Assembly: GCA_934446565.1 (NCBI GenBank)
Contig: CAKSEO010000011.1
Coordinates: 1 to 62,302, forward strand
Origin: an uncultured Oscillospiraceae bacterium
Lineage (GTDB): Bacteria > Bacillota > Clostridia > Oscillospirales > Ruminococcaceae
DNA: 62,302 bases
Reading direction: 5' to 3'
Positions 42,203 through 51,810 of the stretch are shown here, one piece after another. The position numbers and the translations under genes are program-made. The stretch's first letter is position 1. Each line of letters starts with the position of its first letter. The notes under the pieces were generated by a model. The model saw only the letters and a list, made by a program, of their open reading frames with translations. It did not search any database and had not been told where the DNA came from.

Positions 42203-43126
42203 TCAACCTTTCAGAGCGGCGAGAGCCTTTTCAAGAGTTTCAGCATTTTCGATGTGCATTGCGTTAGCGCCGCGGTCGAACTTCTTCACAAGACCGGTCA
42301 GCACCTTGCCGGGACCGAGTTCAACGTAAGCTTCGATTCCTGCAGACTGCATTGCGGTCAGCTCATCAACGAATTTGACCGGAGAGCAGATATGCGCCGC
42401 GAGGTAGGACGGCATGTCGGAGAAATCCTCCAGCTTTTTGCCGTAGAGATTGGAATAGAAGTCGCATGTCGGAGCCTTGAACGGGAATCCTGCGATCTCG
42501 CCCTTGAACTTTTCAGCCGCGCCCGCCATGAGTTTGGTGTGGAACGCTGCGGAAACCGCGAGCTTCACGGCGCGCTTGCCCATCTCGCCGAACTTAGCAA
42601 TGGCTTCGTCGATAGCAGCGGATTCGCCTGCGATAACGGTCTGCTGCGGGCTGTTGTAGTTAGCGGGGGCGCAGAAACCGTTTACTTCCTCGCAAACCTT
42701 TGCGATGGTCTCGTTGTCGCTGCCGATGATAGCCGCCATGGAGCCGCCGGTGGCTTCAGCCGCCTCAGCCATAGCTGCGGAGCGGAGCTTTATAGCCTTG
42801 AACGCGTCCTCCATGCCGAGCATTCCGGAAGCGTACATCGCAGCGTACTCGCCCAGGGAGTGACCTGCAACGGCGCAGTTTTCGATATCGTTTTCGCGGG
42901 CTGCTGCGAGCGCGAGCAGCGAGGTGGTGAAAATTGCGGGCTGTGAAAGTCTGGTCTGCGCAAGCTCCTCGGGAGTGGAGTCGCTTAGCTTCTTCGCAAG
43001 GTCGAAGCCCATTATATCAGAGCCGCACTCGAGTATCTGCTTAGCCGCAGAGGATTTCTCCGCAAGCTCCGCGCCCATGCCGGGGTACTGTGAACCCTGT
43101 CCGGAAAATAAGAAAACTGTTTTCAT
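42203..43126 (-). CDS. fabD: malonyl-CoA:ACP transacylase
   Basis: 307 residues from the ATG after TTGGAGGTT; a longer upstream frame runs into a repeat and has no ribosome binding site. It transfers malonyl from CoA to ACP. Nucleophile S90 in AGHSLGEY, oxyanion Gln in FSGQGSQ, and H196 in AAFHTKLM are intact. In many Clostridia fabD sits inside the fab cluster; here it is on the opposite strand with aroE and aroK, about 1.3 kb from fabH. Confidence 0.95.
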   Translation of the reverse strand: MKTVFLFSGQGSQYPGMGAELAEKSSAAKQILECGSDIMGFDLAKKLSDSTPEELAQTRLSQPAIFTTSLLALAAARENDIENCAVAGHSLGEYAAMYASGMLGMEDAFKAIKLRSAAMAEAAEATGGSMAAIIGSDNETIAKVCEEVNGFCAPANYNSPQQTVIAGESAAIDEAIAKFGEMGKRAVKLAVSAAFHTKLMAGAAEKFKGEIAGFPFKAPTCDFYSNLYGKKLEDFSDMPSYLAAHICSPVKFVDELTAMQSAGIEAYVELGPGKVLTGLVKKFDRGANAMHIENAETLEKALAALKG

Positions 43127-43190
43127 GTGAACCTCCAATGATACTGAAAATTTAATATGTTTATCGTTTGGGACAATAAAATACTTTTTC

Positions 43191-43332
43191 AAATTCGGAA
43201 TTCGGAATGCGGAATTCCGAATTTCGGTGCCGCTGTCGCGGCGGTTATCCGATTGTATCAAATTTTAATAACGTCCTGCGAAGCAGGACACCATAATTCC
43301 GAATTCCGAATTCCGAATTAAGAATTTCGAAT
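43191..43332. repeat. AATTCCGAATT repeat element, copy A
   Basis: Multiple GGAATTC/AATTCCGAATT words at both ends enclose a core with two hairpins: CCGC/GCGG near 43230 and GTCCTGC-GAA-GCAGGAC at 43273-43289. A 33-nt stretch at 43227-43259 is repeated exactly, inverted, at 46279-46311. It lies between the fumarase gene and fabD. Confidence 0.8.
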
Positions 43333-44175
43333 TTAAATTGTTGCTTCCGCGTGCCTTGTGACGTGGCAGCCGATATTTACCGCTACCGGAAGCCCTGCGA
43401 TGTGGGTCGCGGATTTCTCGATGTTGACGTACAGCGCGGTGACTGTTCCGCCGAAGCCCTGGGAGCCTATGCCGAGCGCGTTGATGCTGTCGAGCATCTG
43501 CTGCTCAAGCTCCGCGTAGACCGGGTCGGGATTCCGCTTTGAAAGGTCGCGGCAGAGCGCCTTTTTCGCGAGGTACGCGGAGTATTCGAAATCGCCACCG
43601 ATCCCCACGCCGACAACTATCGGCGGACATGGGTTGCTCCCGGCAAGGCTGACGCATTCGGTCACGAAATCCACGATATCCTGCTTTGACGCGGACGGCG
43701 TGAACATTTTCAGCCGGGACATGTTCTCGCTGCCGAATCCTTTGGGTGCAGCCATGAGGTGTATCCTGTCGCCGGGGACTATCCGGGTGTGGATGACCGC
43801 CGGGGTGTTGTTGTTCGTGTTCTTGCGTTCGAGCGGGTCGCCGACTATTGACAGGCGGAGCTTTCCGTTGATGTAGCCCTGCGCTACTCCGGCGTTCACC
43901 GCGTCCTCGAACGGCTCTCCGGTGATGTGGACGTCCTGTCCTATCTCCGCGAATATTACCGCCATGCCGGTATCCTGGCAGATGGGTACGCCGAGTTCCT
44001 TGGCGCAGTCGATGTTGCTCACGATGTCGCCCAGAACGCTGCGGCACAGCTCGCTTTCCTCGCGCTGAATACTGCCCGAGATGCATTCGCGCATTCCGCA
44101 GGGGAGCTGCAGGTTAGCCTTTTCGCACAGCTCTGCGACGGTTTCCGTTATGACTGATGATGGAATTTCTCGCAT
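43333..44175 (-). CDS. class I fumarate hydratase, alpha subunit
   Basis: 280 residues matching the N-terminal (alpha) subunit of two-subunit iron-sulfur fumarases and tartrate dehydratases. Three cysteines fit the 4Fe-4S ligands: C66 (PICQDTG), C183 (SNPCPP) and C270 (NIGCHV). It would interconvert fumarate and malate with a beta subunit. That subunit normally follows directly; here a 140-bp repeat and fabD follow instead, and no beta gene is in the window. L-tartrate dehydratase alpha is the alternative. Confidence 0.88.
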   Translation of the reverse strand: MREIPSSVITETVAELCEKANLQLPCGMRECISGSIQREESELCRSVLGDIVSNIDCAKELGVPICQDTGMAVIFAEIGQDVHITGEPFEDAVNAGVAQGYINGKLRLSIVGDPLERKNTNNNTPAVIHTRIVPGDRIHLMAAPKGFGSENMSRLKMFTPSASKQDIVDFVTECVSLAGSNPCPPIVVGVGIGGDFEYSAYLAKKALCRDLSKRNPDPVYAELEQQMLDSINALGIGSQGFGGTVTALYVNIEKSATHIAGLPVAVNIGCHVTRHAEATI

Positions 44176-44300
44176 TTTCAGATTCCTTCCTTTGACTTAT
44201 ATGTGATGGCATTTCCCGGAGATTCGCCGTGAAATGCGGTCAGATCATAATTATTCAGTGAGATAATCGGCGAATTCGTTTCGTTTGTTGAAAAAAACTG

Positions 44301-44329
44301 TTGACAAATCCGCCGTAATGAGGTAAAAT
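44301..44329 (+). promoter_or_regulatory. sigma-A promoter of the fab-acc operon
   Basis: TTGACA (44301-44306), 17 nt, TAAAAT (44324-44329). It leaves a leader of about 110 nt before fabH. Confidence 0.85.
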
Positions 44330-44343
44330 AAATATGGTATGTC

Positions 44344-44385
44344 ATATTCTGCCTTGATGTGCCTGGAATAATATGGCAGAAATAT
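44344..44385 (+). promoter_or_regulatory. inverted repeat in fabH leader, candidate operator
   Basis: ATATTCTGCC (44344-44353) and GGCAGAAATAT (44375-44385) are complementary apart from one inserted base, with a 21-nt spacer. It starts 15 nt after the -10 element, a good site for a repressor or an RNA hairpin. It does not match the FapR consensus that I know. Confidence 0.4.
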
Positions 44386-44449
44386 TGAGAATGATAAACA
44401 CCATGTTTATTATACTATATATTGACGAGAAAATCAAGGAGAATTTTTG

Positions 44450-45454
44450 ATGAGCGGAATTGAGATCTTAGGAACGGGCAGCTATGTGCCGGAATTCGTT
44501 GCCGACAACAACAAGTTCGCAGAGTTCCTCGACACATCTGACGAATGGATAACGCCACGCACGGGAATAAAGCAGCGCCATATCCTCACCGACAAGCCCG
44601 GATATTACATGGGCATTGAGGCTGCGAAGAAAGCGCTTGACGACGCGGGAGTAAAGCCCGAGGAAGTTGACCTGGTGCTGGTTTCCACCTGCACGCCGGA
44701 TTTCTTCTATCCCTCCACTGCATGCCTTATCCAGAAGAAGATAGGCGCGGTCAATGCTGCGGCTTTCGATGTGAACAGCGCCTGCACCGGTTTCATTACG
44801 GCAACGGATATCGCGCAGAAGTACCTCGAGAGCGGTCACTACAAGACGATACTTGTCGTGGCATGCGAGAAGCTGTCCGGTCAGCTTGATTACACCGACC
44901 GTTCCATGTGCATACTGTTCGGTGACGCGTCCGGCGCGGTAGTTTACCGCAAGTCAGACAAGCCGTTCTACTCAATGCTCGGCGCTGACGGCGACGAGTT
45001 CGAAGCGCTCTACTGCAAGATAAACTACGACTCCAACTGCCCGTTCTATGAGACTAAGGAGGACGAGGAACCCTGGGACGCAATGTTCGACACCGATTCC
45101 AAGCGCAAGTACCTCCAGAGCGACGGTCACGCCGTTTATAAGTTCGCGGTAAACGCGATGGCGAACGCCGTTAAGAACGTAGCTGCGCAGGGCGGCTACG
45201 ACATCAACGACCTTGATATCGTTATCCCGCACCAGGCTAATCTCCGTATTATAAAGAAGGCTACAGAGATACTCGGTATCCCGGAGGAGAAGGTCTACAC
45301 CAACATCTCCCGCATGGGCAACGTATCCAGCGCATGCATTCCCGTATGCCTTGACGAGATGAGAAAGCAGGGCATGGTAAAGCCGGGTCAGAAGATATGC
45401 TTCGTTGGATTCGGCGCTGGACTTACCTACGGCGCGCTTATATTCGAAACCTGA
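44450..45454 (+). CDS. fabH: 3-oxoacyl-ACP synthase III
   Basis: 334 residues, AAGGAG 8 nt before the ATG. It starts fatty-acid synthesis by condensing acyl-CoA with malonyl-ACP. The triad is complete: C112 (NSACTGF), H261 (IPHQANLR) and N291 (GNVSSA). First gene of the fab-acc operon, after a consensus promoter and a leader with an inverted repeat. Confidence 0.95.
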   Translation: MSGIEILGTGSYVPEFVADNNKFAEFLDTSDEWITPRTGIKQRHILTDKPGYYMGIEAAKKALDDAGVKPEEVDLVLVSTCTPDFFYPSTACLIQKKIGAVNAAAFDVNSACTGFITATDIAQKYLESGHYKTILVVACEKLSGQLDYTDRSMCILFGDASGAVVYRKSDKPFYSMLGADGDEFEALYCKINYDSNCPFYETKEDEEPWDAMFDTDSKRKYLQSDGHAVYKFAVNAMANAVKNVAAQGGYDINDLDIVIPHQANLRIIKKATEILGIPEEKVYTNISRMGNVSSACIPVCLDEMRKQGMVKPGQKICFVGFGAGLTYGALIFET

Positions 45455-45486
45455 TTTGATAATTTGACATACGAAAGGAATTAATT

Positions 45487-46230
45487 ATGGCAGGAACAGC
45501 AATAATCACCGGCTCCAGCCGCGGTATCGGCGCAGCCATCGCAAAGCGCCTCGCAAAGGACGGCTACAATATCGTTATCAACGACGTTTCCCAGGAGATA
45601 CTTGACGCTGCCGGAAAGGAAGTCGCAGAGGAGTGCCGCAGCTTCGGCGTCGAGGCTGAGTGCTACGCCGCTGACGTTTCCGACTACGCGCAGTGCGAGG
45701 GTCTCGTGAAGTGGGTCAAGGAGCGCTTCGGCACCATCGACGTGCTTATAAACAACGCAGGCATCACCCGCGACGGTCTGATGGCGCAGATGAGCGAGGA
45801 GAACTACGACCTCGTTATCCGCGTTAACCAGAAGTCCGTGTTCAATATGACTAAGCTTGCAGGCAAGGTGATGATACGCCAGCGCAGCGGCAGGATAGTA
45901 AATCTTGCTTCCGTTGCAGGTCTGTACGGCAACCCCGGTCAGATGAACTATTCCGCTTCCAAGGGCGCGATAATCGCGATGACCAAGACAACAGCCAAGG
46001 AACTCGGCAGTCGCGGGATAACCTGCAACGCGGTAGCTCCCGGATTCATCCAGACCCCGATGACAGACAAGCTCACCGAGGAGCAGCGCAATGCAATGCT
46101 GGCTCAGATAGCTATGAAGCGCTACGGACAGCCCGAGGAGATCGCCGGCGTGGTATCCTTCCTGTGCAGCCCGGATTCTTCCTACGTAACAGGACAGATA
46201 ATCGAGATAAGCGGCGGACTTAGCATGTAA
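45487..46230 (+). CDS. fabG: 3-oxoacyl-ACP reductase
   Basis: 247 residues, short-chain dehydrogenase fold. It reduces 3-oxoacyl-ACP with NADPH. TGSSRGIG forms the cofactor loop, NNAG the structural motif, and S-Y-K the active site (NLASVAG, then YSASKGA). It lies 32 nt after fabH. A repeat element of about 115 bp separates it from fabF, so fabF and later genes may depend on read-through or on a promoter inside the gap. Confidence 0.95.
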   Translation: MAGTAIITGSSRGIGAAIAKRLAKDGYNIVINDVSQEILDAAGKEVAEECRSFGVEAECYAADVSDYAQCEGLVKWVKERFGTIDVLINNAGITRDGLMAQMSEENYDLVIRVNQKSVFNMTKLAGKVMIRQRSGRIVNLASVAGLYGNPGQMNYSASKGAIIAMTKTTAKELGSRGITCNAVAPGFIQTPMTDKLTEEQRNAMLAQIAMKRYGQPEEIAGVVSFLCSPDSSYVTGQIIEISGGLSM

Positions 46231-46231
46231 T

Positions 46232-46347
46232 TAAATTCGGAATTTTGTTTGTCCCACTTCGTGGGAGTATTATAATTCGATACAATCGGATAACCGCCGC
46301 GACAGCGGCACAATGATTCCGAATTCCACATTCATAATTCCGAATTT
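46232..46347. repeat. AATTCCGAATT repeat element, copy B (inverted relative to A)
   Basis: It begins AAATTCGGAATT and ends AATTCCGAATTT, and carries the hairpin GTCCCAC-TTC-GTGGGA (46251-46266) and the exact inverse of the 33-nt core of copy A. The second hairpin differs in sequence from that of copy A but has the same place and form, suggesting selection on structure. Confidence 0.8.
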
Positions 46348-46418
46348 GCAAAGTATATTTTACCCGTGCATAGAACAATAAAATCAAAATCTACAAATTG
46401 TTGGAGGAACAACGTTTA

Positions 46419-47657
46419 ATGGATAGACGAGTGGTAATAACCGGACTGGGAGCAGTCACCCCCTGCGGAAATTCACCCGAGGAGCTGTGGAACAGCCTTA
46501 TGGCAGGAAAGCACGGCTTCGAGCTTGCACCCTGGTTCCCGGATCAGGAGCCGGATAACCTTTCCGTTGTCGCAAGAGTTAAGAACTTCGACCCGTCGGA
46601 GTACTTCGATAAGAAGGAGCTGCGCCGCAACGACGTTATCGTACAGTACGCGGTGTACTGCGCGATGCAGGCTCTCAAGGACGCAGGAACAGACCTCAAG
46701 GACATCGACCCCTACCGCGTGGGCGTAGTTATCGGCAGCGGAATCGGCGGTATCTACACCACCGAGGAGGAAATGCAGAACTACCACAACAAGGGCAACA
46801 AGCGCGTGGGAGTTTTCACCATCACAAAGATGATAGGCAACATGGCGGCTGGCGAGGTAGCTATCCGCACCGGCTTCAAGGGCAGCAACTTCTGCGTGAC
46901 TACAGCATGCGCGAGCGGCACGCAGTCGATAGGCGAGGCTTTCCGCTCCATCAAGCACGGCTACCTTGACGCTGCTATCGCGGGCGGCACGGAGCACAGC
47001 GACCTTGGATTCTGCTATGCTTCGTTCAACAACATGCACGCCGTTACACGCTCCACCGATGTTGACAGGGCTTCCATCCCGTTCGACGCGGAGAGAAGCG
47101 GATTCGTTCTCGGCGACGGCTGCGGACTGCTGGTTCTTGAGGAATACGAGCATGCAAAGGCGCGCGGCGCGAAGATATACGCAGAGATATGCGGCTACGG
47201 CAGCACCTGCGACGCTTACCACGAGACCAGCCCGGATCCCGAGGGCAAGGGCGGCGCGATGGCGATGAAGTTCGCATATCAGGAAGCCGGAATGAGCCCG
47301 GAGGATATCAACTATATCAACGCGCACGGCACCTCGACCTCCATGAACGACCGCACCGAAACGATGGCGATCAAGGACGCTTTCGGCGACCATGCTAAGA
47401 ACATCGCGGTAAACTCCACCAAGTCCATGACCGGACACCTGCTCGGCGCTGCCGGCGGTGTGGAGGCTGTAGTTACCGCAATGTCCATCAGAAACAGCAA
47501 GGTGCACATGACCCTGGGCTATAAGGTGCCCGACCCTGAGTGCGACCTTGACTACGTTACCGAGGGCGCAAGGGATATGAAGATCACCGGCGCTCTGAGC
47601 AATTCGCTGGGCTTCGGCGGCCACAACGGCTGTATCTGTATGAGACCTGTTGACTGA
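46419..47657 (+). CDS. fabF: 3-oxoacyl-ACP synthase II
   Basis: 412 residues from the ATG at 46419, after TTGGAGGA; a TTG at 46398 is less likely. It is the elongating condensing enzyme. C164 (TTACASG), H303 (NAHGTST) and H340 (MTGHLLGA) form the Cys-His-His triad, and the Lys before the second His is present in STKSMTGH. It follows the repeat element and runs into accB with a 20-nt gap. Confidence 0.95.
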   Translation: MDRRVVITGLGAVTPCGNSPEELWNSLMAGKHGFELAPWFPDQEPDNLSVVARVKNFDPSEYFDKKELRRNDVIVQYAVYCAMQALKDAGTDLKDIDPYRVGVVIGSGIGGIYTTEEEMQNYHNKGNKRVGVFTITKMIGNMAAGEVAIRTGFKGSNFCVTTACASGTQSIGEAFRSIKHGYLDAAIAGGTEHSDLGFCYASFNNMHAVTRSTDVDRASIPFDAERSGFVLGDGCGLLVLEEYEHAKARGAKIYAEICGYGSTCDAYHETSPDPEGKGGAMAMKFAYQEAGMSPEDINYINAHGTSTSMNDRTETMAIKDAFGDHAKNIAVNSTKSMTGHLLGAAGGVEAVVTAMSIRNSKVHMTLGYKVPDPECDLDYVTEGARDMKITGALSNSLGFGGHNGCICMRPVD

Positions 47658-47677
47658 CCCGGAAAGGAGAGCTGAAC

Positions 47678-48172
47678 ATGGCAAACAAGAACATCATCGA
47701 GCCGCGCCCCATCGAGGACACCGTTGAGTGCATCGAAGCGCTGGCTGAAATAGTCAAGAAGAACGACCTCGGCAAGCTGAAGATCAATACCGAGAGCGTT
47801 GAAATAGTTATCGAGGGCAGACCCTGCCCGCCCCCTATTCCCGCCCCTATGCCGGTGATGGGCGTTCCCGCACCTGCTGCGGCTCCCGCGCAGAATGCTC
47901 CGGCGCAGGCTGCTCCTGCGGCTGAAGCTGCGGTTTCCGGCAATATCATCACCTCTCCGATAGTCGGAACGTTCTACGCGTCCCCATCGCCGGAGAAGCC
48001 CGCTTTCGTCAAGGTCGGCGATACCGTTAGCGTCGGCGACGTAGTATGCATTATCGAGAGCATGAAGCTCATGAACGAGATAAACAGCGAGTTCAGCGGC
48101 AGAGTCGCAGAGATCTACGCCAAGGACGGTCAGGCTGTTGAATACGGTCAGAAACTGATGAGAATAGAGTAA
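47678..48172 (+). CDS. accB: biotin carboxyl carrier protein of acetyl-CoA carboxylase
   Basis: 164 residues: an N-terminal helical part, a Pro/Ala-rich hinge (about 50-85), and a C-terminal biotinyl domain. The target lysine is K130 in [11 protein letters not shown]; the common EAMKM reads ESMKL. BirA, encoded at 61197, should attach biotin. AccC carboxylates it and AccA/AccD pass the carboxyl to acetyl-CoA, all within this operon. Confidence 0.95.
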   Translation: MANKNIIEPRPIEDTVECIEALAEIVKKNDLGKLKINTESVEIVIEGRPCPPPIPAPMPVMGVPAPAAAPAQNAPAQAAPAAEAAVSGNIITSPIVGTFYASPSPEKPAFVKVGDTVSVGDVVCIIESMKLMNEINSEFSGRVAEIYAKDGQAVEYGQKLMRIE

Positions 48173-48182
48173 GGAGCAGGTC

Positions 48183-48629
48183 ATGACATTAAACCTCGAA
48201 CAGATAAAGGAAATAATCCCGCATCGCGACCCGTTCCTGCTCATCGACGAAGTCACCGAGCTGGAGCCGGGCGTCAGCGTAACCGCTAAAAAGTACCTCA
48301 AGCCGGACGAATACTGGTTCAAGGGGCACTTCCCGGGACAGCCGGTGCAGCCGGGCGTCCTGATGATAGAAATGCTGGCGCAGGCAGGTGCGGTATGCGC
48401 ACTGTCGCTCCCGGAGAACAAGGGAAAGATAGCGTTCTTCGCTGGCATCGACAAGGCGAGATTCCGCGGGACTGTAGGCCCCGGCGACACACTGGAGCTT
48501 CACGTCACCATGACAAAGAAGAAGGGACCGATAGGTTTCGGCGACGCTGTTGCAACAGTCAACGGCAAGAAGGTAGTCACCGCTGAGATCTCCTTCGCAG
48601 TGGCAGACCCCGTCCCCAAGTCTGAATAA
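48183..48629 (+). CDS. fabZ: 3-hydroxyacyl-ACP dehydratase
   Basis: 148 residues, hotdog fold. It removes water from 3-hydroxyacyl-ACP to give the trans-2-enoyl form. The active-site pair is H49 ([13 protein letters not shown]) and E63 (MIEMLAQ). It sits 10 nt after accB with AAGGAG before the ATG. Confidence 0.95.
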   Translation: MTLNLEQIKEIIPHRDPFLLIDEVTELEPGVSVTAKKYLKPDEYWFKGHFPGQPVQPGVLMIEMLAQAGAVCALSLPENKGKIAFFAGIDKARFRGTVGPGDTLELHVTMTKKKGPIGFGDAVATVNGKKVVTAEISFAVADPVPKSE

Positions 48630-48646
48630 AGTCTGGAGCTGACAGA

Positions 48647-49996
48647 ATGTTTAACAAGATACTTATTGCGAACCGCGGCGAGATAGCGATACGCATTATG
48701 CGCGCCTGCCGCGAGCTCGGTATAAAGACCGTCGCGGTGTACTCCGAGGCAGACCGCTCCGCGCTGCATGCCCAGATAGCCGACGAGGCGGTGTGCATAG
48801 GTCCTGCGGCTTCAAAGGACAGCTATCTCAACACTAAGGCGATAATCGCCGCATGCGAGATAACCCACGCCCAGGCAATACACCCGGGTTTCGGCTTCCT
48901 GTCTGAAAATGCGGATTTTGCACGTCTGTGCAGAACCTGCGGCATTACGTTCATCGGACCGTCCCCGGAGGTCATGGACGCAATGGGCGACAAGGCTTCC
49001 GCGAAGCAGACGATGATATCCGCAGGAGTTCCGGTAGTTCCCGGTTCCGACGGCATCGTTCCCACCATTGAGGAAGCGCGTAAGGTAGCCGCAGAGATAG
49101 GCTACCCTGTGATGATAAAGGCTACCGCCGGCGGCGGCGGACGCGGAATACGTCTCGCCGAGAGCGAGGAGCACCTCGAACAGCAGTACCTTGCGGCTCA
49201 GCAGGAGGCTCTCGCGTGCTTTGGCAACGGCGACGTGTACATCGAGAAGTTCATTGTGGATCCGCGCCATGTGGAGATACAGCTGCTTGCCGACAACCAC
49301 GGTAACGTTGTTCACCTCGGCGAGCGCGAGTGCTCCCTCCAGCGTCACAATCAGAAGGTGCTTGAGGAAAGCCCCAGCCCCATCATGACTCCGGAGCTGC
49401 GCCAGAAGATGGGAACGGCGGCTGTCGCTGCGGCAAAGGTCAGCGGTTACCAGAACGCTGGTACGATAGAGTTCCTTGTTGATAAGGACAGGAATTTCTA
49501 CTTCATGGAGATGAACACCCGTATCCAGGTAGAGCACCCGGTAACGGAGCTCGTCACCGGGATAGACCTCGTAAAGGCTCAGATACGCGTTGCGGCGGGT
49601 GAAAAGCTGTGGTTCACTCAGGACGACGTACAACTCACCGGACACGCGATAGAATGCCGCATCAACGCCGAGGACCCGCGTCACAACTTCCGTCCATGCC
49701 CGGGCAAGATCAAGTCGCTGCATGTTCCCGGCGGATTCGGAGTGCGTATCGACAGCGCGGTCTACGCGGGTTATCAGATACCGCCCTACTACGACAGCAT
49801 GATAGCGAAGCTGCTGGTAAAAGCTCCGACCCGCGACGAAGCGATAAAGAAAATGCGCGTGGCGCTGTCTGAGTTCATCATCGAGGGCGTTGAAACGAAC
49901 ATTGATTTCCAGCTTTGTCTGCTGAAAGACGAGGATTTCGAGGCGGGCAATTTCGACATAGGTTTCCTGAACCGCAAGAACGTGATGGGGGAGTGA
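48647..49996 (+). CDS. accC: biotin carboxylase subunit of acetyl-CoA carboxylase
   Basis: 449 residues, normal length. ATP-grasp enzyme that carboxylates the biotin of AccB. The glycine-rich ATP loop [10 protein letters not shown], the biotin-carboxylase motifs [14 protein letters not shown] and [14 protein letters not shown], and catalytic Arg/Glu residues are in place. It ends 5 nt before accD. Confidence 0.96.
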   Translation: MFNKILIANRGEIAIRIMRACRELGIKTVAVYSEADRSALHAQIADEAVCIGPAASKDSYLNTKAIIAACEITHAQAIHPGFGFLSENADFARLCRTCGITFIGPSPEVMDAMGDKASAKQTMISAGVPVVPGSDGIVPTIEEARKVAAEIGYPVMIKATAGGGGRGIRLAESEEHLEQQYLAAQQEALACFGNGDVYIEKFIVDPRHVEIQLLADNHGNVVHLGERECSLQRHNQKVLEESPSPIMTPELRQKMGTAAVAAAKVSGYQNAGTIEFLVDKDRNFYFMEMNTRIQVEHPVTELVTGIDLVKAQIRVAAGEKLWFTQDDVQLTGHAIECRINAEDPRHNFRPCPGKIKSLHVPGGFGVRIDSAVYAGYQIPPYYDSMIAKLLVKAPTRDEAIKKMRVALSEFIIEGVETNIDFQLCLLKDEDFEAGNFDIGFLNRKNVMGE

Positions 49997-50001
49997 GCTG
50001 A

Positions 50002-50889
50002 ATGGCAATTGAGGACCTTTTCAAAATAGTCAAGGAGCGTTTCGTGGCTGAACAGCCCGCTGTGCCCGCCGCCCAGGAGGGCGACGTTGAGATACCCCAG
50101 GACCTGTTGTTCAAGTGCCCGCGCTGCGGTGCGGTGGTTTACAACCGCGAGTTCACAGCGGCGATGAAGGTGTGCCCGAAGTGCAACTATCATGCGCGCC
50201 TTACCTGGCAGGAGCGCCTTGAGCTCACCGCCGACAAGGACAGCTTTGTGGAGCTTGACGCTGACATGAAGTCGCTAAACCCGATAGGCTTCCCGAAGTA
50301 CGAGGACAAAATCGCGAAAATGCAGCAGCAGTGCGACATGAACGACGCGATAAAGACCGGCGTGTGCACTATCCGCGGATACCGCACCGTTATCGGCATT
50401 ATGGATTCGCATTTCTTTATGGCGAGCATGGGCAGCGTTGTCGGCGAGAAGATAGCGAGGGCGTTCGAGTACGCGACCGAGCATGATTTACCAGTCGTGA
50501 TGTTCACGGCTTCCGGCGGCGCGAGAATGCAGGAGGGCATAATCTCCCTCATGCAGATGGCAAAGACCAGCGGCGCAGTCAAGCGCCACAGCGACGCAGG
50601 CGGGTTGTATATCACCGTCATGACCGACCCGACCACCGGCGGAGTTACGGCTTCCTTTGCGAGCCTCGGCGACATAATCCTCGCAGAGCCGAAGGTGCTC
50701 ATCGGATTCGCCGGAAGGCGCGTTATACAGGACACGATACGCCAGCGACTGCCCGACGACTTCCAGTCTGCGGAGTTCCAGGAGAAATGCGGCTTCGTTG
50801 ATATGATAGTCGAGCGCGGCATGATGAGAAAGCGCATTTCAAATATTCTGAAGCTGCACGGCTTCCCGAAGGAGGCTTACAGAAGATGA
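50002..50889 (+). CDS. accD: acetyl-CoA carboxylase carboxyltransferase beta subunit
   Basis: 295 residues. A four-cysteine zinc ribbon near 35-60 (CPRCGAVV, then CPKCNYHAR) precedes the crotonase-like core with FTASGGARMQEGI and DPTTGGVTASFA. Pairs with AccA to transfer the carboxyl to acetyl-CoA. The stop overlaps the accA start by 4 nt, which favours equal amounts of the two subunits. Confidence 0.95.
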   Translation: MAIEDLFKIVKERFVAEQPAVPAAQEGDVEIPQDLLFKCPRCGAVVYNREFTAAMKVCPKCNYHARLTWQERLELTADKDSFVELDADMKSLNPIGFPKYEDKIAKMQQQCDMNDAIKTGVCTIRGYRTVIGIMDSHFFMASMGSVVGEKIARAFEYATEHDLPVVMFTASGGARMQEGIISLMQMAKTSGAVKRHSDAGGLYITVMTDPTTGGVTASFASLGDIILAEPKVLIGFAGRRVIQDTIRQRLPDDFQSAEFQEKCGFVDMIVERGMMRKRISNILKLHGFPKEAYRR

Positions 50890-51689
50890 GCAATTTAACA
50901 GCCTGCGAAAGGCTCGAACTGATACGCCACAAGGACAGACCCACCGTCAACGACTACATTCCGGCGATGTTCACCCGCTTCATGGAGTTCCACGGCGACC
51001 GCCTTTTCGGCGATGACGCTGCTATAATCGGAGGTATCGGCTACCTTAGCGACACCCCGGTGACTGTGATAGCGCAGGTCAAGGGCAGAAATCTCGAGGA
51101 AAACAAGCGCACGAACTTTTCAATGCCTCACCCGGAGGGCTATCGCAAGGCTCTGCGCCTTGCAAAGCAGGCGGAGAAGTTCCACCGTCCGGTGATATGT
51201 CTTGTTGACACCCCCGGCGCATTCTGCGGAGTGGAAGCCGAGGAGCGCGGACAGGGCGAGGCGATAGCGCGCAATCTCTACGAATTCATGACATTAAAGA
51301 CCCCGGTGGTTTCCGTTGTGCTCGGCGAGGGCGGCTCCGGCGGAGCGCTCGCGCTTGCGGTCTGCGATGAGCTTGCTATGCTTGAAAACGCGCTGTACTC
51401 CGTAATAAGCCCCCGCGGTGCTGCCTCCATTCTGTGGAAGGACGGCACTAAGGAAAAGGAAGCCTGCGAAATGCTGAAGATAACCGCCGAGGATCTCATG
51501 AAGTTCGGCGTGTGCGATAAGATAATCGCGGAGCCTACAGGCGGCGCCCACATGAGCCGCGAGCAGACAGCCGACAACATTTACGAGTACCTTGTTGACG
51601 CGGTGTACCGTCTTAAAAAGTGTGACGTCGACGAGCTGCTTGAGAAGCGTTATGCGAAATTTAGAAAAATCGGCATGTTTACTGAATAA
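50886..51689 (+). CDS. accA: acetyl-CoA carboxylase carboxyltransferase alpha subunit
   Basis: 267 residues, shorter than the proteobacterial form (about 319) because the N-terminal helical extension is reduced, as in other Clostridia. FHGDRLFGDD, VDTPGAFCGVEAEERGQGEAIARN (seen as two motifs) and GEGGSGGALAL are the core signatures. Last gene of the main fab-acc run; acpP follows with its own promoter. Confidence 0.95.
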   Translation: MSNLTACERLELIRHKDRPTVNDYIPAMFTRFMEFHGDRLFGDDAAIIGGIGYLSDTPVTVIAQVKGRNLEENKRTNFSMPHPEGYRKALRLAKQAEKFHRPVICLVDTPGAFCGVEAEERGQGEAIARNLYEFMTLKTPVVSVVLGEGGSGGALALAVCDELAMLENALYSVISPRGAASILWKDGTKEKEACEMLKITAEDLMKFGVCDKIIAEPTGGAHMSREQTADNIYEYLVDAVYRLKKCDVDELLEKRYAKFRKIGMFTE

Positions 51690-51728
51690 TTTTGTAGAAA
51701 TTTCTTTGCAAAAAATTCATTCCGGGGC

Positions 51729-51757
51729 TTGATTATTTGCGATGTATGTTATATAAT
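51729..51757 (+). promoter_or_regulatory. promoter of acpP
   Basis: TTGATT (51729-51734), 17 nt, TATAAT (51752-51757), about 54 nt before the ATG, giving acpP a separate supply of message. Confidence 0.8.
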
Positions 51758-51810
51758 ATATCATGAAATGTTTCCGGAATGGACTATAATTAATTTGGAG
51801 GGTATATACA

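Noticed and set aside
43191..46347. Segment between the two repeat copies as a composite transposon
   Set aside because: No transposase gene lies between or beside the copies, and the enclosed genes are core metabolic genes.
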